64,000 bases of DNA from Salipiger mucosus DSM 16094 (GTDB lineage Bacteria > Pseudomonadota > Alphaproteobacteria > Rhodobacterales > Rhodobacteraceae), in contig NZ_KE557276.1 in NCBI RefSeq assembly GCF_000442255.1, positions 58,835 to 122,834 on the forward strand. The letters are read 5' to 3'. Below are positions 42,688 to 50,524 of this stretch, piece by piece (position 1 is the stretch's first letter; each line of letters opens with the position of its first letter). The notes beneath the pieces were generated by a model. It did no database searches. It was not told where the DNA came from and saw only the letters and a program-made list of their open reading frames with translations. A program made the position numbers and the translations under genes.

Positions 42688-43431
42688 TCAGTCGCCGGTG
42701 GTGACCAGCCCGTAACGCTCCATTTCCTCGGGCAGGAGGATGTAGATCTCGTCCGCGGCGGTGCTCATCGCGGGCTGCATGAGCAGCGGATCGACGCCCA
42801 TCTCGTCGAGGTAGGCCATGACCTCGCCCTGGCCGCGCTGGATGTCCTCGACCGCGACGAAGGCGGGCAGGATGGTGTTGCGGCCGAAGTAGTGCTGGTG
42901 CACGCCGACCGAGGCGCCGTCCTCGGCGCTGCGTTCGCTGCCGCCCGCGAAGAGATAGGGGCAGGCGGAGTAGCAGTATTCGCCGCTCAGCATCCGCGTG
43001 GCGATGCCGCTGTCGCGCAGGACCCGCCCGAGCGTGAGCGCATCCTGCACCGAACCGCCGGGGCTTTGGAGCACGACCTCTTCGACCGCCGGCTCGACCT
43101 CGGCCAGCCGTCCTGCGATGCGCTCGGCGTCGCCGGCCTCGATGCCGCCTTCGAGCCGCCAGGTGGCGCCCTCGACCTGTGTCAGGGTGAGACGCTCGGG
43201 CAGGGGGCCCGCGTCGCGCAGGGGCGAGTGCGGCGGCGCGTCGCGGTCCGGAGAGAAGACGCGCCGCTGGTCGCCGGGGCGCACGGGCTGCGTGAGGCGC
43301 GGCGCCTCGGGGCCGAAGCCGGGCAGCGAGAAGCCGCCGGTGCGCATGTCGCCGAAGACCAGCAGGGCGCCGATGCCGAGCTGGAAGACCAGCACGCCCG
43401 TCAGCACGCGCGAGACGGCCGAGGCGCGCAT
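42688..43431 (-). CDS. Membrane-anchored ClpP/crotonase-fold protein (COG3904-like)
   Basis: A 247-residue protein with an N-terminal anchor helix (VLTGVLVFQLGIGALLVFG), a Pro-rich linker and a periplasmic domain of the ClpP/crotonase type: VEEVVLQSPGGSVQDALTLG corresponds to the oxyanion-loop strand, and YCYSACPYLFAGG carries a Ser in the nucleophile position, followed by VGVHQHYFG with a candidate His. It could be a serine protease or an inactive binding protein. Its start overlaps the stop of the coiled-coil membrane gene (TGATG), so the two proteins are made together. Confidence 0.75.
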   Translation of the reverse strand: MRASAVSRVLTGVLVFQLGIGALLVFGDMRTGGFSLPGFGPEAPRLTQPVRPGDQRRVFSPDRDAPPHSPLRDAGPLPERLTLTQVEGATWRLEGGIEAGDAERIAGRLAEVEPAVEEVVLQSPGGSVQDALTLGRVLRDSGIATRMLSGEYCYSACPYLFAGGSERSAEDGASVGVHQHYFGRNTILPAFVAVEDIQRGQGEVMAYLDEMGVDPLLMQPAMSTAADEIYILLPEEMERYGLVTTGD

Positions 43432-44750
43432 CAGGCCGACTTCCCGGGCAGGCGCTTGATCTCGCTGCCGGTGTCCTGTTGAGCCTCGTCCTGCGCCGCC
43501 TCGTGCCGGCGCCCGTCGGGCATCTCCGCCAGCGCGCCCTCGACGTCGCGCACCGCGTTGAGCGCGGCGCGCAGTTCGGCGAGCGTCAGCGTGTCTTCGA
43601 CCGCGGCGCCCTCGCGGCCGTCGCGAATGGCGGCCTGGGTGATGGCCAGGATGAAGACCAGCACGGCGGGCAGCAGGTCGATCGCGATGGCCCCGGCCCA
43701 GGAGGGCACGAAGTTGCGCGCGTAGAGGATCACCGCATCGGCCGAGGAGACCGGCGTGTAGTTCACTTCGGGCGCCGGTGTCATGGCCATGACGCCCTGT
43801 GCGGCGCCGATGAGCGTGTTGGCGCGCTGGCCGAGGACCGTCAGCACCGACTCGATGGTGGCGGACTGGTTGCCGCGGTCGGCGGCATTGCTGGCGTCGA
43901 GCTCGGGCAGGACAACGGATTCGGCGAGGTCCTGCGCGGCACGCTCGACCAGCGGCGCGACCGAGAGCTGGCGCAGCTGCGCGATGATGCCCTGCAGCTC
44001 GACGGCGGATTCCGAGAATTCCACGGTGCGTGCCTCGACCGGGCCCTGCTCGACGGTGAGCGCACGCATTCGCGACAGGATGGTGTTGCCGCGCGCGAAG
44101 GCTTCCGAGACCAGCGGCTCCTGCTCGGCGATCTGGTTCTGCAGACGCTCCAGCTCGTCGGATTTCTGCCGCAGCACGCGGAAGACCGCGCCGCGCCCCG
44201 CCAGTCCCGAAAGCGAACCGGCTGCTTCCTGCTCCGACAGGTCGACGAAGCTCTGCCGCACGCGGGCCACGTCGCGTTCCAGCGACTGGGCCGAGAGCGT
44301 GATCTCGTGGCTGCGTTCAAGCGAGGTCTGGTAGTCCTGCACCGTCTTTGCAAGGTGCTGCTCGACGGCGGCCGAGCCCGCAAGCGCGGCGGCGTTCAGC
44401 CAGGACGACATCGCCACGATGGCGAGGCTGCCGACGCCCATGGCTGCCATGAGGCCGGCGCGCGCACGGGCGGTGCGCACCGAGGGGAAGAGCCGCAGCA
44501 TGTAGGACCAGAAGACGAAGATGCCGACCGAGACGGCGGTGGAATAGGCGATGGCCGCAAAGACCGACATGGCGCCGTTTTCGTCCAGCAGCGAGGAGAC
44601 GCCGAGGTAGGTGTAGATCCCCGAGGCCACCGAAAGCACGCCGAGGGCGGTGCCGGAAAAGGTGTCGAGCCAGCCGATATGGCCCTCGAGTTCGCGCGCG
44701 TGTCGCACGCCGCGCGCCTGAGCCTGCGTCAGGCCGGTCTCGTCGGTCAT
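43431..44750 (-). CDS. Membrane protein with long coiled coil, partner of the ClpP-like protein
   Basis: A 439-residue protein. Three hydrophobic helices near the N-terminus (for example TFSGTALGVLSVASGIYTYL and FAAIAYSTAVSVGIFVFWSY) are followed by about 220 residues of heptad-rich coiled coil, one more helix (WAGAIAIDLLPAVLVFILAI) and a charged cytosolic tail ending KRLPGKSA. No known domain is evident. It overlaps the ClpP-like gene downstream and diverges from mmcB; an SOS box lies 82 bases upstream of its ATG and might control both sides. The function may be a membrane-stress or envelope complex, which is inference. Confidence 0.7.
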   Translation of the reverse strand: MTDETGLTQAQARGVRHARELEGHIGWLDTFSGTALGVLSVASGIYTYLGVSSLLDENGAMSVFAAIAYSTAVSVGIFVFWSYMLRLFPSVRTARARAGLMAAMGVGSLAIVAMSSWLNAAALAGSAAVEQHLAKTVQDYQTSLERSHEITLSAQSLERDVARVRQSFVDLSEQEAAGSLSGLAGRGAVFRVLRQKSDELERLQNQIAEQEPLVSEAFARGNTILSRMRALTVEQGPVEARTVEFSESAVELQGIIAQLRQLSVAPLVERAAQDLAESVVLPELDASNAADRGNQSATIESVLTVLGQRANTLIGAAQGVMAMTPAPEVNYTPVSSADAVILYARNFVPSWAGAIAIDLLPAVLVFILAITQAAIRDGREGAAVEDTLTLAELRAALNAVRDVEGALAEMPDGRRHEAAQDEAQQDTGSEIKRLPGKSA

Positions 44751-44831
44751 ACCCGTGTCTCCGTCTCGCGTTGCTGAAAAGTTAATGCCCGAGGCGTCGG
44801 ATAAAAGGGGCAGGCGCGCGGGGTTGCATCT

Positions 44832-44846
44832 GTTCACTATATGTTC
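44832..44846. promoter_or_regulatory. SOS (LexA) box, GTTC-N7-GTTC type
   Basis: GTTCACTATATGTTC matches exactly the alphaproteobacterial LexA operator GTTC-N7-GTTC. It lies 13 bases before the mmcB start and 82 bases before the divergent coiled-coil membrane gene. mmcB is a known SOS gene in Caulobacter, which supports function. Confidence 0.85.
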
Positions 44847-44859
44847 ATAATTTCGCCCC

Positions 44860-45321
44860 ATGACCTACCAACCCGATAGCGCACTCATGCCGGGCCAGCT
44901 GCTGGCCCGCGGGGTCTGCCGTCACCTCGCCGGCCATGGCTTTGCCGTGGTTGAGGAGTTCGTCCCCGAGCGTGGCAAGCGCGTCGACGTCATGGCGCTG
45001 GGCGCCAAGGGCGAGATCTGGGTCGTGGAATGCAAGAGCAGCCGGGCCGATTTCACCAGCGACGGCAAGTGGCAGGGCTATCTCGACTGGTGCGACCGCT
45101 ATTTCTGGGCGGTGGACGAACAATTTCCGACCGACCTGTTGCCCGAGGGCACGGGGCTCATCATCGCGGATGCCTACGATGCCGAGATCCTGCGCATGGG
45201 GCCCGAGACAAAGCTTGCCGGCGCCCGCCGCAATGCGCTCATCCGGCGGTTCGCGCAGCATGCGGCACGGCGGCTGCAGGCGCTGCGCGACCCCGAGGCG
45301 CGGCTCGACGCGGGCGTCTAG
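44860..45321 (+). CDS. mmcB: MmcB family DNA repair protein
   Basis: A 153-residue protein with a PD-(D/E)xK-like nuclease core: GKRVDVMALGAKGEIWVVECKSSRADF contains the Asp and the E-x-K pair, followed by KWQGYLDWCDRYFWAV. Caulobacter MmcB is induced by DNA damage and needed for mitomycin C resistance; the present gene has a perfect LexA box in front. No ribosome binding site stands out because the SOS box occupies the region. It is monocistronic. Confidence 0.9.
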   Translation: MTYQPDSALMPGQLLARGVCRHLAGHGFAVVEEFVPERGKRVDVMALGAKGEIWVVECKSSRADFTSDGKWQGYLDWCDRYFWAVDEQFPTDLLPEGTGLIIADAYDAEILRMGPETKLAGARRNALIRRFAQHAARRLQALRDPEARLDAGV

Positions 45322-45375
45322 GCGCAAATTCCTTCGAAGGAATCTGCAGATCTTTTCGGAGAGATTTGGCCCGCC

Positions 45376-45570
45376 TCAGCGGCGCGGCTTGGCCTTGCGG
45401 GCGGCCGCGGCCGCGGCGCGGATCTCGTCGGCGATTTCCTCGGCCTCTTCGGGGTCGAAATCCATCGGGATCTCGAAGTCCTCGCCCAGGATGAAAAGGC
45501 GCACCATGCCGTGGTCGGTGGGGCCGATCTGCAGGTTGGCCTCGATGTCGCGTTCGGTGTTGATACCCAT
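45376..45570 (-). CDS. Small conserved acidic protein (DUF6324-like)
   Basis: A 64-residue protein starting MGINTERDIEANLQIGPTDH, with a middle MVRLFILGEDFEIPMDFDPE and an Ala/Lys/Arg tail. I associate the pattern with a small Rhodobacterales family of unknown function (DUF6324), from memory rather than a search. No Cys, no membrane segment. GAGG lies 5 bases before the ATG. Confidence 0.65.
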   Translation of the reverse strand: MGINTERDIEANLQIGPTDHGMVRLFILGEDFEIPMDFDPEEAEEIADEIRAAAAAARKAKPRR

Positions 45571-45648
45571 TCTCGCCTCCGTCAGGGGTGGATGGCAGGT
45601 AGACCGCGACCGCTTGATTTGCAAGCGTGCCGGTGAAATCGTTCCGGC

Positions 45649-46131
45649 ATGACCGAGATCGCGCTGCATCCCTACACGCCCGACGACCGGCCCTGGCTGG
45701 TGGCGCAGCACGCGCTGCTCTACGGCCGCGAAGAAGGGTTCGATGCTTCGTTCGGTGCGCTCGTGGCCGAGATTCTCGAGGCCTTCGAGGCGGATCACGA
45801 TCCCGAATGCGAGCGGGGCTGGATCGCCTGGGAGGGCGAGACGCCGCTGGGCAGCATCTTCTGCGTGCGCGCCGACGCCGAGACGGCCAAGCTGCGGCTC
45901 TTCCTGCTGGTGCCGGAGGCGCGGGGCCGGGGGCTGGGCCAGCGCATGCTGGAGGCCTGCATGGGGTTCGCGCGCGAGGCGGGCTATCGGCGGATGAGCC
46001 TCTGGACCCACGAGAGCCACCGCGCCGCCTGCGCGCTCTACGCCCGCAACGGCTTTGCCCTCGTGCGGTCCGAACCCTGCCACAGCTTTGGCGTGGACCT
46101 TGTCGAACAGGGCTGGGAACGGGCACTTTAG
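45649..46131 (+). CDS. GNAT family N-acetyltransferase
   Basis: A 160-residue acetyltransferase with the GNAT core: strand LRLFLLVPEARGRGLGQRML (R-G-x-G-L/A CoA loop), helix EACMGFAREAGYRRMSLWTH and YARNGFALV in the C-terminal motif. The acceptor substrate is unknown; the family includes antibiotic and protein acetylases. The gene stands alone between the DUF6324-like gene and tRNA-His. Confidence 0.85.
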   Translation: MTEIALHPYTPDDRPWLVAQHALLYGREEGFDASFGALVAEILEAFEADHDPECERGWIAWEGETPLGSIFCVRADAETAKLRLFLLVPEARGRGLGQRMLEACMGFAREAGYRRMSLWTHESHRAACALYARNGFALVRSEPCHSFGVDLVEQGWERAL

Positions 46132-46184
46132 GGGCGGATTTCGGGTTGCAATCGCGCGGGGGCGGCGCTAAATCCCCGCCACGT

Positions 46185-46261
46185 GCCGCCTTAGCTCAGT
46201 AGGTTAGAGCGCTAGATTGTGGATCTAGAGGTCCCCCGTTCGAGCCGGGGAGGCGGTACCA
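46185..46261 (+). tRNA. tRNA-His (anticodon GTG), without encoded G-1 and with A73
   Basis: A 77-base cloverleaf with encoded CCA. Acceptor arms GCCGCCT and AGGCGGT (first pair G-U), anticodon stem CTAGA/TCTAG around TTGTGGA with GTG, T-arm with GTTCGAG. The base before position 1 is T and the discriminator is A, unlike the usual bacterial G-1:C73 pair; this is a known trait of many alphaproteobacteria with a special HisRS. Its 3' half overlaps the end of sitD on the other strand. Confidence 0.96.
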
Positions 46262-47106
46262 TTCTCCTCCAGCTTCGATCCTCGCGCCGTGGCCAACTTC
46301 AGCCGCCAGTTGCGCACAGACATCGCGATCAGGAAGAGCCCGGTCAGAATCAGCACGATCGTGGGGGCCGGCGCGCTGTCGATCCAGAAGCTCGCGTAGA
46401 CGCCCGAGAGGCCCGCCAGCAGCGCCGCGGCGACCGCCACCGCCATCATGGTCGCGAAGCGCCGGGCCAGCAGGAAGGCGATGGCGCCTGGCGCGATCAG
46501 CATCGCGATGGCGAGGATGATTCCCACCGACGACAGCATCGCCACGATGGTCGCCGAGAGGATCGCCAGCAGCCCGTAGTGCAGAAGGCCTGCGTTGAGC
46601 CCGACCATCCTCGCTTGCACGGGGTCGAAGGCATGGGCCAGCAGGTCGCGCCATTTCAGCACGAGGATGATCGCCACCGCGCCGGCGATGAGGCCCGAGG
46701 TCCACAGATCCGCCGTGCCCACCCCCAGCATGTTGCCGAAGAGGATGTGATCGAGGTGCATGTCGCTTTCGATCTGGGTGTAGATCACCACGCCCAGCCC
46801 GAACATGCCGGAAAAGATCACGCCCATGACGGTGTCCTGCTTCACGCGGGAGTGGTCCTTGATGAAGCCCGTGGCCAGCGCGCAGATCAGTCCAGCCACG
46901 AAGGCGCCGATGATGAGCGGGATGCCCGCGACATAGGCCAGCACCACGCCCGGCAGCACCGCGTGGCTGGTGGCGTCGCCCATGAGAGACCAGCCCTTGA
47001 GCACCAGGAAACACGACAGGATCGCCGCCGCGGGGGCGATCAGCGCCGCGATCAGCAGCGCGTTCTGCATGAAGGGAAATTGCAGAGGCAGCAGGAGCGT
47101 GTCCAT
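46225..47106 (-). CDS. sitD: Manganese/iron ABC transporter permease SitD-like
   Basis: A 293-residue ABC-3 family permease with about nine helices; signatures LKGWSLMGDATSHAVLPGVVL near the N-terminus and SSVGIILAIAMLIAPGAIAF near the C-terminus. It pairs with SitC, ATPase SitB and binding protein SitA to import Mn(II) or Fe(II). The ATG overlaps the SitC stop. The last dozen codons (ending SPARTGDL) are the antisense of tRNA-His, so the tail is probably unconstrained and the true functional end is nearer KLATARGSK. Confidence 0.88.
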   Translation of the reverse strand: MDTLLLPLQFPFMQNALLIAALIAPAAAILSCFLVLKGWSLMGDATSHAVLPGVVLAYVAGIPLIIGAFVAGLICALATGFIKDHSRVKQDTVMGVIFSGMFGLGVVIYTQIESDMHLDHILFGNMLGVGTADLWTSGLIAGAVAIILVLKWRDLLAHAFDPVQARMVGLNAGLLHYGLLAILSATIVAMLSSVGIILAIAMLIAPGAIAFLLARRFATMMAVAVAAALLAGLSGVYASFWIDSAPAPTIVLILTGLFLIAMSVRNWRLKLATARGSKLEENGTASPARTGDL

Positions 47107-47963
47107 CACGGCGCCTCCCGCAGTGCGGCGCGGGCCCGGCGGCGCGCGGCCAGCGTGCCGTGGGTGGGCGCGAAGACGAAGGCCAGCAGGAAAAGCGCCG
47201 TCTGCAGGCAGACGATGATCCCGCCCGTGGCGCCGTCGAGGAAGTAGCTGACGTAGGCGCCGACCGCGCTGGTCACCGTGCCGATGCCGACCGAGAGTAT
47301 CAGCAGGCGCGGGAAGCGGTCGGTCAGCAGGTAGGCGGTGGCTCCGGGCGTCACGACCAGCGCGATCACGAGGAAGGCGCCCACGGTCTGCATCGCGGCC
47401 ACCGTGCAGGCCGCCAGAAGCGTGAAGAACAGCAGCCGCAGCGCGCCGGGGTTCAGCCCGATGCTGCGGGCGTGGTTCTCGTCGAAGAAGACCGCCAGCA
47501 GGTCGCGCCACTTGGCCAGCAGCACCACCAGCGAGACGCCCCCGATGATCGCCAGTTGCAGCGTGTCCTCGGGCGTGATCGCGAGGATGTTGCCCATGGT
47601 GATGGTCTGCACCGAGACGGCCATGGGGTTGAGCGAGACCATGAAGAGCCCCAGCCCGAAGAACGAGGTGAAGATCAGCCCGATGACCGCGTCCTCCTTG
47701 AGCCCCGTGCGCTGGCGCAGGAAGAGCATGGCCAGCGCCGCCAGTCCGCCCGACAGGAACGCGCCGAAGGCGAAGGGCAGGCCCAGAATCCAGGCGCCCG
47801 CGACTCCCGGCACGATGGAATGCGAGAGCGCGTCGCCGATCAGCGACCAGCCCTTGAGCATCAGGTAGGCCGAGAGGAAGGCGCAGACCCCGCCCACCAG
47901 CGCCGAGACCCAGATGGCGTTGGTCATGTAGCCGTAGCCGAAGGGTTCCAGCAGCACGCTCAT
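47106..47963 (-). CDS. sitC: Manganese/iron ABC transporter permease SitC-like
   Basis: A 285-residue ABC-3 permease paralogous to SitD. It shows LKGWSLIGDALSHSIVPGVAG, VSVQTITMGNILAITPED and the core QTVGAFLVIALVVTPGATAYL. About eight to nine helices. It is linked to SitB upstream and SitD downstream by four-base and one-base overlaps, so all four sit genes form one operon. The Arg/Ala-rich tail is variable. Confidence 0.9.
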   Translation of the reverse strand: MSVLLEPFGYGYMTNAIWVSALVGGVCAFLSAYLMLKGWSLIGDALSHSIVPGVAGAWILGLPFAFGAFLSGGLAALAMLFLRQRTGLKEDAVIGLIFTSFFGLGLFMVSLNPMAVSVQTITMGNILAITPEDTLQLAIIGGVSLVVLLAKWRDLLAVFFDENHARSIGLNPGALRLLFFTLLAACTVAAMQTVGAFLVIALVVTPGATAYLLTDRFPRLLILSVGIGTVTSAVGAYVSYFLDGATGGIIVCLQTALFLLAFVFAPTHGTLAARRRARAALREAP

Positions 47964-48832
47964 TCCCCGGTCCCGCGGTCGCGGTTGCGCGGCTCCTTGG
48001 TGCGGTAGCGGTCGTCGTAGACCACCAGTGCGCGCTCGTCGTCGGTGATGACCTCGAGCCGCCGGGGGTCGGCGTCGTCGTGCAGGCGTTCGCCCTCGAG
48101 CATGAAGTGCCGCAGCACGCCGCCGAAGGTTTCGCGCAGTTTCTCGGGCGTGAAGACCTCGCGCGTGGGGCCATGCGCCAGCACCGTGCCCTTGACCAGC
48201 ACCACGCGGTCGCAGAATTCGGGCACGCTGCCCAGGTTGTGGGTCGCGACCAGCATCACACGGCCCTCGGTGCGCAGGTCCTTGAGCAGGGCGACGATCT
48301 GCTCCTCGGTCTTGACGTCGACGCCGGTGAAGGGCTCGTCGAGCAAGATCACGCGGGCGTCCTGCGCCAGGGCTCGTGCGAGGAAGACGCGCTTCTTCTG
48401 CCCGCCCGAGAGCTCGCCGATCTGGCGCTTGCGGAAATCGCTCATGTTCACGCGGGCGAGGGCGGCCTCGACGGCCTCGTGGTCTGCCTCGCGCGCGCGG
48501 CGCAGGAAACCCATGTGGCCGTAGCGGCCCATCATCACCACGTCCTCGACCAGCACCGGGAAGGACCAGTCGACCTCCTCGGATTGCGGAACATAGGCGA
48601 TGGTCTGCTGCTTCATCGCGGCGCGCACCGGCCGGCCCATGATCTCGACCTTGCCCTTGGCGACCGGGACGAAGCCCATGAGCGCCTTGAAAAGCGTCGA
48701 CTTGCCCGCGCCGTTCACGCCCACCAGCGCGGTGATCGTGCCCTCGGGGACCGAGAAGGAGGCGTCGCGCAGGGCCGTGTGGCCGTTGCGGTAGGTGACC
48801 GTCAGCCCCTCGGCGCGGATGCCGTCCGTCAT
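47960..48832 (-). CDS. sitB: Manganese/iron ABC transporter ATP-binding protein SitB-like
   Basis: A 290-residue ABC ATPase. Walker A GVNGAGKST, Q-loop YVPQSEEVDW, signature LSGGQKKRVFLA, Walker B VILLDEPFTGVD and H-loop VATHNLGSV are intact. The SEEVDWSFPV stretch after the Q-loop is typical of the Mn/Zn/Fe branch. A C-terminal extension of about 50 charged residues follows the core. It overlaps sitA and sitC by four bases each. Confidence 0.93.
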   Translation of the reverse strand: MTDGIRAEGLTVTYRNGHTALRDASFSVPEGTITALVGVNGAGKSTLFKALMGFVPVAKGKVEIMGRPVRAAMKQQTIAYVPQSEEVDWSFPVLVEDVVMMGRYGHMGFLRRAREADHEAVEAALARVNMSDFRKRQIGELSGGQKKRVFLARALAQDARVILLDEPFTGVDVKTEEQIVALLKDLRTEGRVMLVATHNLGSVPEFCDRVVLVKGTVLAHGPTREVFTPEKLRETFGGVLRHFMLEGERLHDDADPRRLEVITDDERALVVYDDRYRTKEPRNRDRGTGE

Positions 48833-49716
48833 CGCGTGAGCCCCTCCACGATGGTTTCCGAGGTCACGCGCAGCAGGTCGAGGTAGGTGGGCACCGGGCC
48901 GTCCGCCTCGCTCAGGCTGTCGACGTAGAGCACGCCGCCGTAGGCCGCGCCGGTCTCGCGGGCGACCTGTTTCGCCGGCTTGTCCGAGACGGTGGATTCC
49001 GAGAAGACCACCGGGATGTCATGCTCGCGCACCCGGTCGATGACCTGTCGCACCTGCTGTGGCGTGCCCTGTGCGTCCGCGTTCATGGGCCAGAGGTAGA
49101 GTTCCTGCAGCCCGAAGTCCCGCGCGAGGTAGGAAAAGGCGCCCTCGGAGGTGACCAGCCAGCGGCGATCCTCGGGCAGGGCGCGGGCGGCCTCGCGCAG
49201 GGGGCCGACGGTCTCGGCGATGCGCGTCTTGTAGGCCTCGGCGTTGGCGGCATAGGTCTCGGCGCTGTCGGGGTCGATCTCGCTCAGCGCGTCGCGGATG
49301 TTGTCGACGTAGATCTCGGCCGAATCCAGCGCCATCCAGGCGTGGGGGTTCGGCTTGCCCTCGTAGGCGCCGCCGGCGATCGGCAGCGGGTCGATGCCGT
49401 CGCTGATAGTGACAGAAGGCACTTCGCCGAGGTTGGCAAGGAACTGACGGAACCAGAGCTCGAGGTTCAGCCCGTTCCACAGGATCAGGTCGGCGTCCTG
49501 GGCGCGCAGCAGGTCGCGGGGGGTTGGGGCGTAGCCGTGGATCTCGGCGCCCGGGCGGGTGACCGAGACCACCTCGGCCGCGTCGCCGGCCACGTTCTGC
49601 GCCATGTCGGCGATCACGGTGAAGGTGGTGACGACCTTGGGCCGGTCCTCCTGCGCGGCGAGCGGGCCGGCGAGCAGGGCCAGCGGCAGCGCGAGGATCG
49701 AGCGTCGGACGAACAT
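48829..49716 (-). CDS. sitA: Manganese/iron ABC transporter substrate-binding protein SitA-like
   Basis: A 295-residue cluster 9 metal-binding protein with a signal peptide (MFVRRSILALPLALLAGPLA). Metal ligands of this family are visible as His in GAEIHGYAPTPRDL, His in GKPNPHAWMAL, a Glu in LVTSEGAFSYLARDFGL and Asp near YVDSLSEADGP; the E and D ligands and lack of a His-rich loop favour Mn or Fe over Zn. The ATG at 49716 has GGGAG six bases upstream; the ATG at 49722 and longer starts do not. It diverges from mur. Confidence 0.92.
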   Translation of the reverse strand: MFVRRSILALPLALLAGPLAAQEDRPKVVTTFTVIADMAQNVAGDAAEVVSVTRPGAEIHGYAPTPRDLLRAQDADLILWNGLNLELWFRQFLANLGEVPSVTISDGIDPLPIAGGAYEGKPNPHAWMALDSAEIYVDNIRDALSEIDPDSAETYAANAEAYKTRIAETVGPLREAARALPEDRRWLVTSEGAFSYLARDFGLQELYLWPMNADAQGTPQQVRQVIDRVREHDIPVVFSESTVSDKPAKQVARETGAAYGGVLYVDSLSEADGPVPTYLDLLRVTSETIVEGLTR

Positions 49717-49768
49717 GGGCATCTCCCGGATGACGGTGGGGTCTTGTGACATGCATCTAGGAACGATT

Positions 49769-49846
49769 TGCAACTGTCAAGCCTCCTGCAACTGACTTGC
49801 AGGAGGGGCTTGATGCCTGCCCTGCGGATATGCAACTGAGATGCAA
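49769..49846. promoter_or_regulatory. Mur-box cluster and long inverted repeat in the sitA / mur divergent region
   Basis: TGCAACTG occurs three times (49769, 49787, 49831). The middle copy is the centre of the perfect palindrome CCTCCTGCAA-CTGAC-TTGCAGGAGG (49782-49806; arms of 10 bases), which with TCAAG/CTTGA extends to 49777-49813 with a two-base insertion. The core TGCAA-N5-TTGCA agrees with alphaproteobacterial Mur-responsive sites. The third copy touches the mur start codon, suggesting autoregulation. Confidence 0.7.
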
Positions 49847-50280
49847 TGACAGCCACGGACCAGCGCACCGACAGACTGAAGAAGGCCCTGCGCGACGCGG
49901 GCATTCGGATCACGCGCCAACGCGCGGCGCTGCTGGACGTGCTGGCCGATGCCGAGGATCACCCCGACGCGGTCGAGCTGCACCGGCGTGCTGTGGCGCG
50001 AATGCCCGGAATTTCGCTCTCGACGGTCTATCGGACGCTCACCGCGCTGGAGGAGCAGGGCGTCATCCACCGCCACCAGTTCGAAGGCGACGCCGCGCGG
50101 TTCGAACACGCCGAGACCGAGCATCACGACCACATGATCGACGTCGAGAGCGGCGAGGTGATCGAGTTCTGTTCGGATCGGATCGAGCATCTGCAGAAGC
50201 AGATCGCGGCCGAGCTGGGCTACGAGATCGTGCACCACCGCATGGAGCTTTACGTCCGCAAGAAGGCCGGCGAGGGCTGA
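49846..50280 (+). CDS. mur: Manganese-responsive Fur-family regulator Mur
   Basis: A 144-residue Fur-family protein: DNA-binding part RITRQRAALLDVLADAEDHPD and STVYRTLTALEEQGVIH, then the metal site TEHHDHMIDVESGEVIEF. It lacks the CxxC pairs of Zur, and in alphaproteobacteria such Fur-like proteins next to sit genes act as Mn-responsive repressors; that assignment is from context. The ATG lies within the Mur-box cluster. It ends five bases from the convergent DUF3253 gene. Confidence 0.85.
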   Translation: MTATDQRTDRLKKALRDAGIRITRQRAALLDVLADAEDHPDAVELHRRAVARMPGISLSTVYRTLTALEEQGVIHRHQFEGDAARFEHAETEHHDHMIDVESGEVIEFCSDRIEHLQKQIAAELGYEIVHHRMELYVRKKAGEG

Positions 50281-50284
50281 GGCC

Positions 50285-50524
50285 TCAGTCGCCCGGCGGC
50301 AGGCGCAGGCGGAGCGGGCCGCGCGCTGAGACCGGATCGACCTCCTGTCCCCTTTGCGTGGCCACCAGCCCGATCTCGCGTGCGATGCGCCGGACCTCGG
50401 GCATGAGCGGGCGCCAGTCCGCCGCCAGCGAGCGGGCCGCCTCGGAGGGGCAGAAGCTGCGCTCGGCGCCGCGCTCCTTCGCGAGGTTACGCAGGACCCG
50501 GGCGATCTCCGCATCGCCGGTCAC
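50285..50524 (-). CDS. DUF3253 family protein
   Basis: A 79-residue protein with the DUF3253 pattern: LRNLAKERGAERSFCPSEAA, a WRPLMPEVRRIAREIGLVAT helix-turn-like segment and the ending DPVSARGPLRLRLPPG. A winged-helix-like fold is likely; the function is unknown. The start overlaps the stop of the histidine phosphatase gene by four bases, so the two are co-translated. Confidence 0.85.
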   Translation of the reverse strand: MTGDAEIARVLRNLAKERGAERSFCPSEAARSLAADWRPLMPEVRRIAREIGLVATQRGQEVDPVSARGPLRLRLPPGD

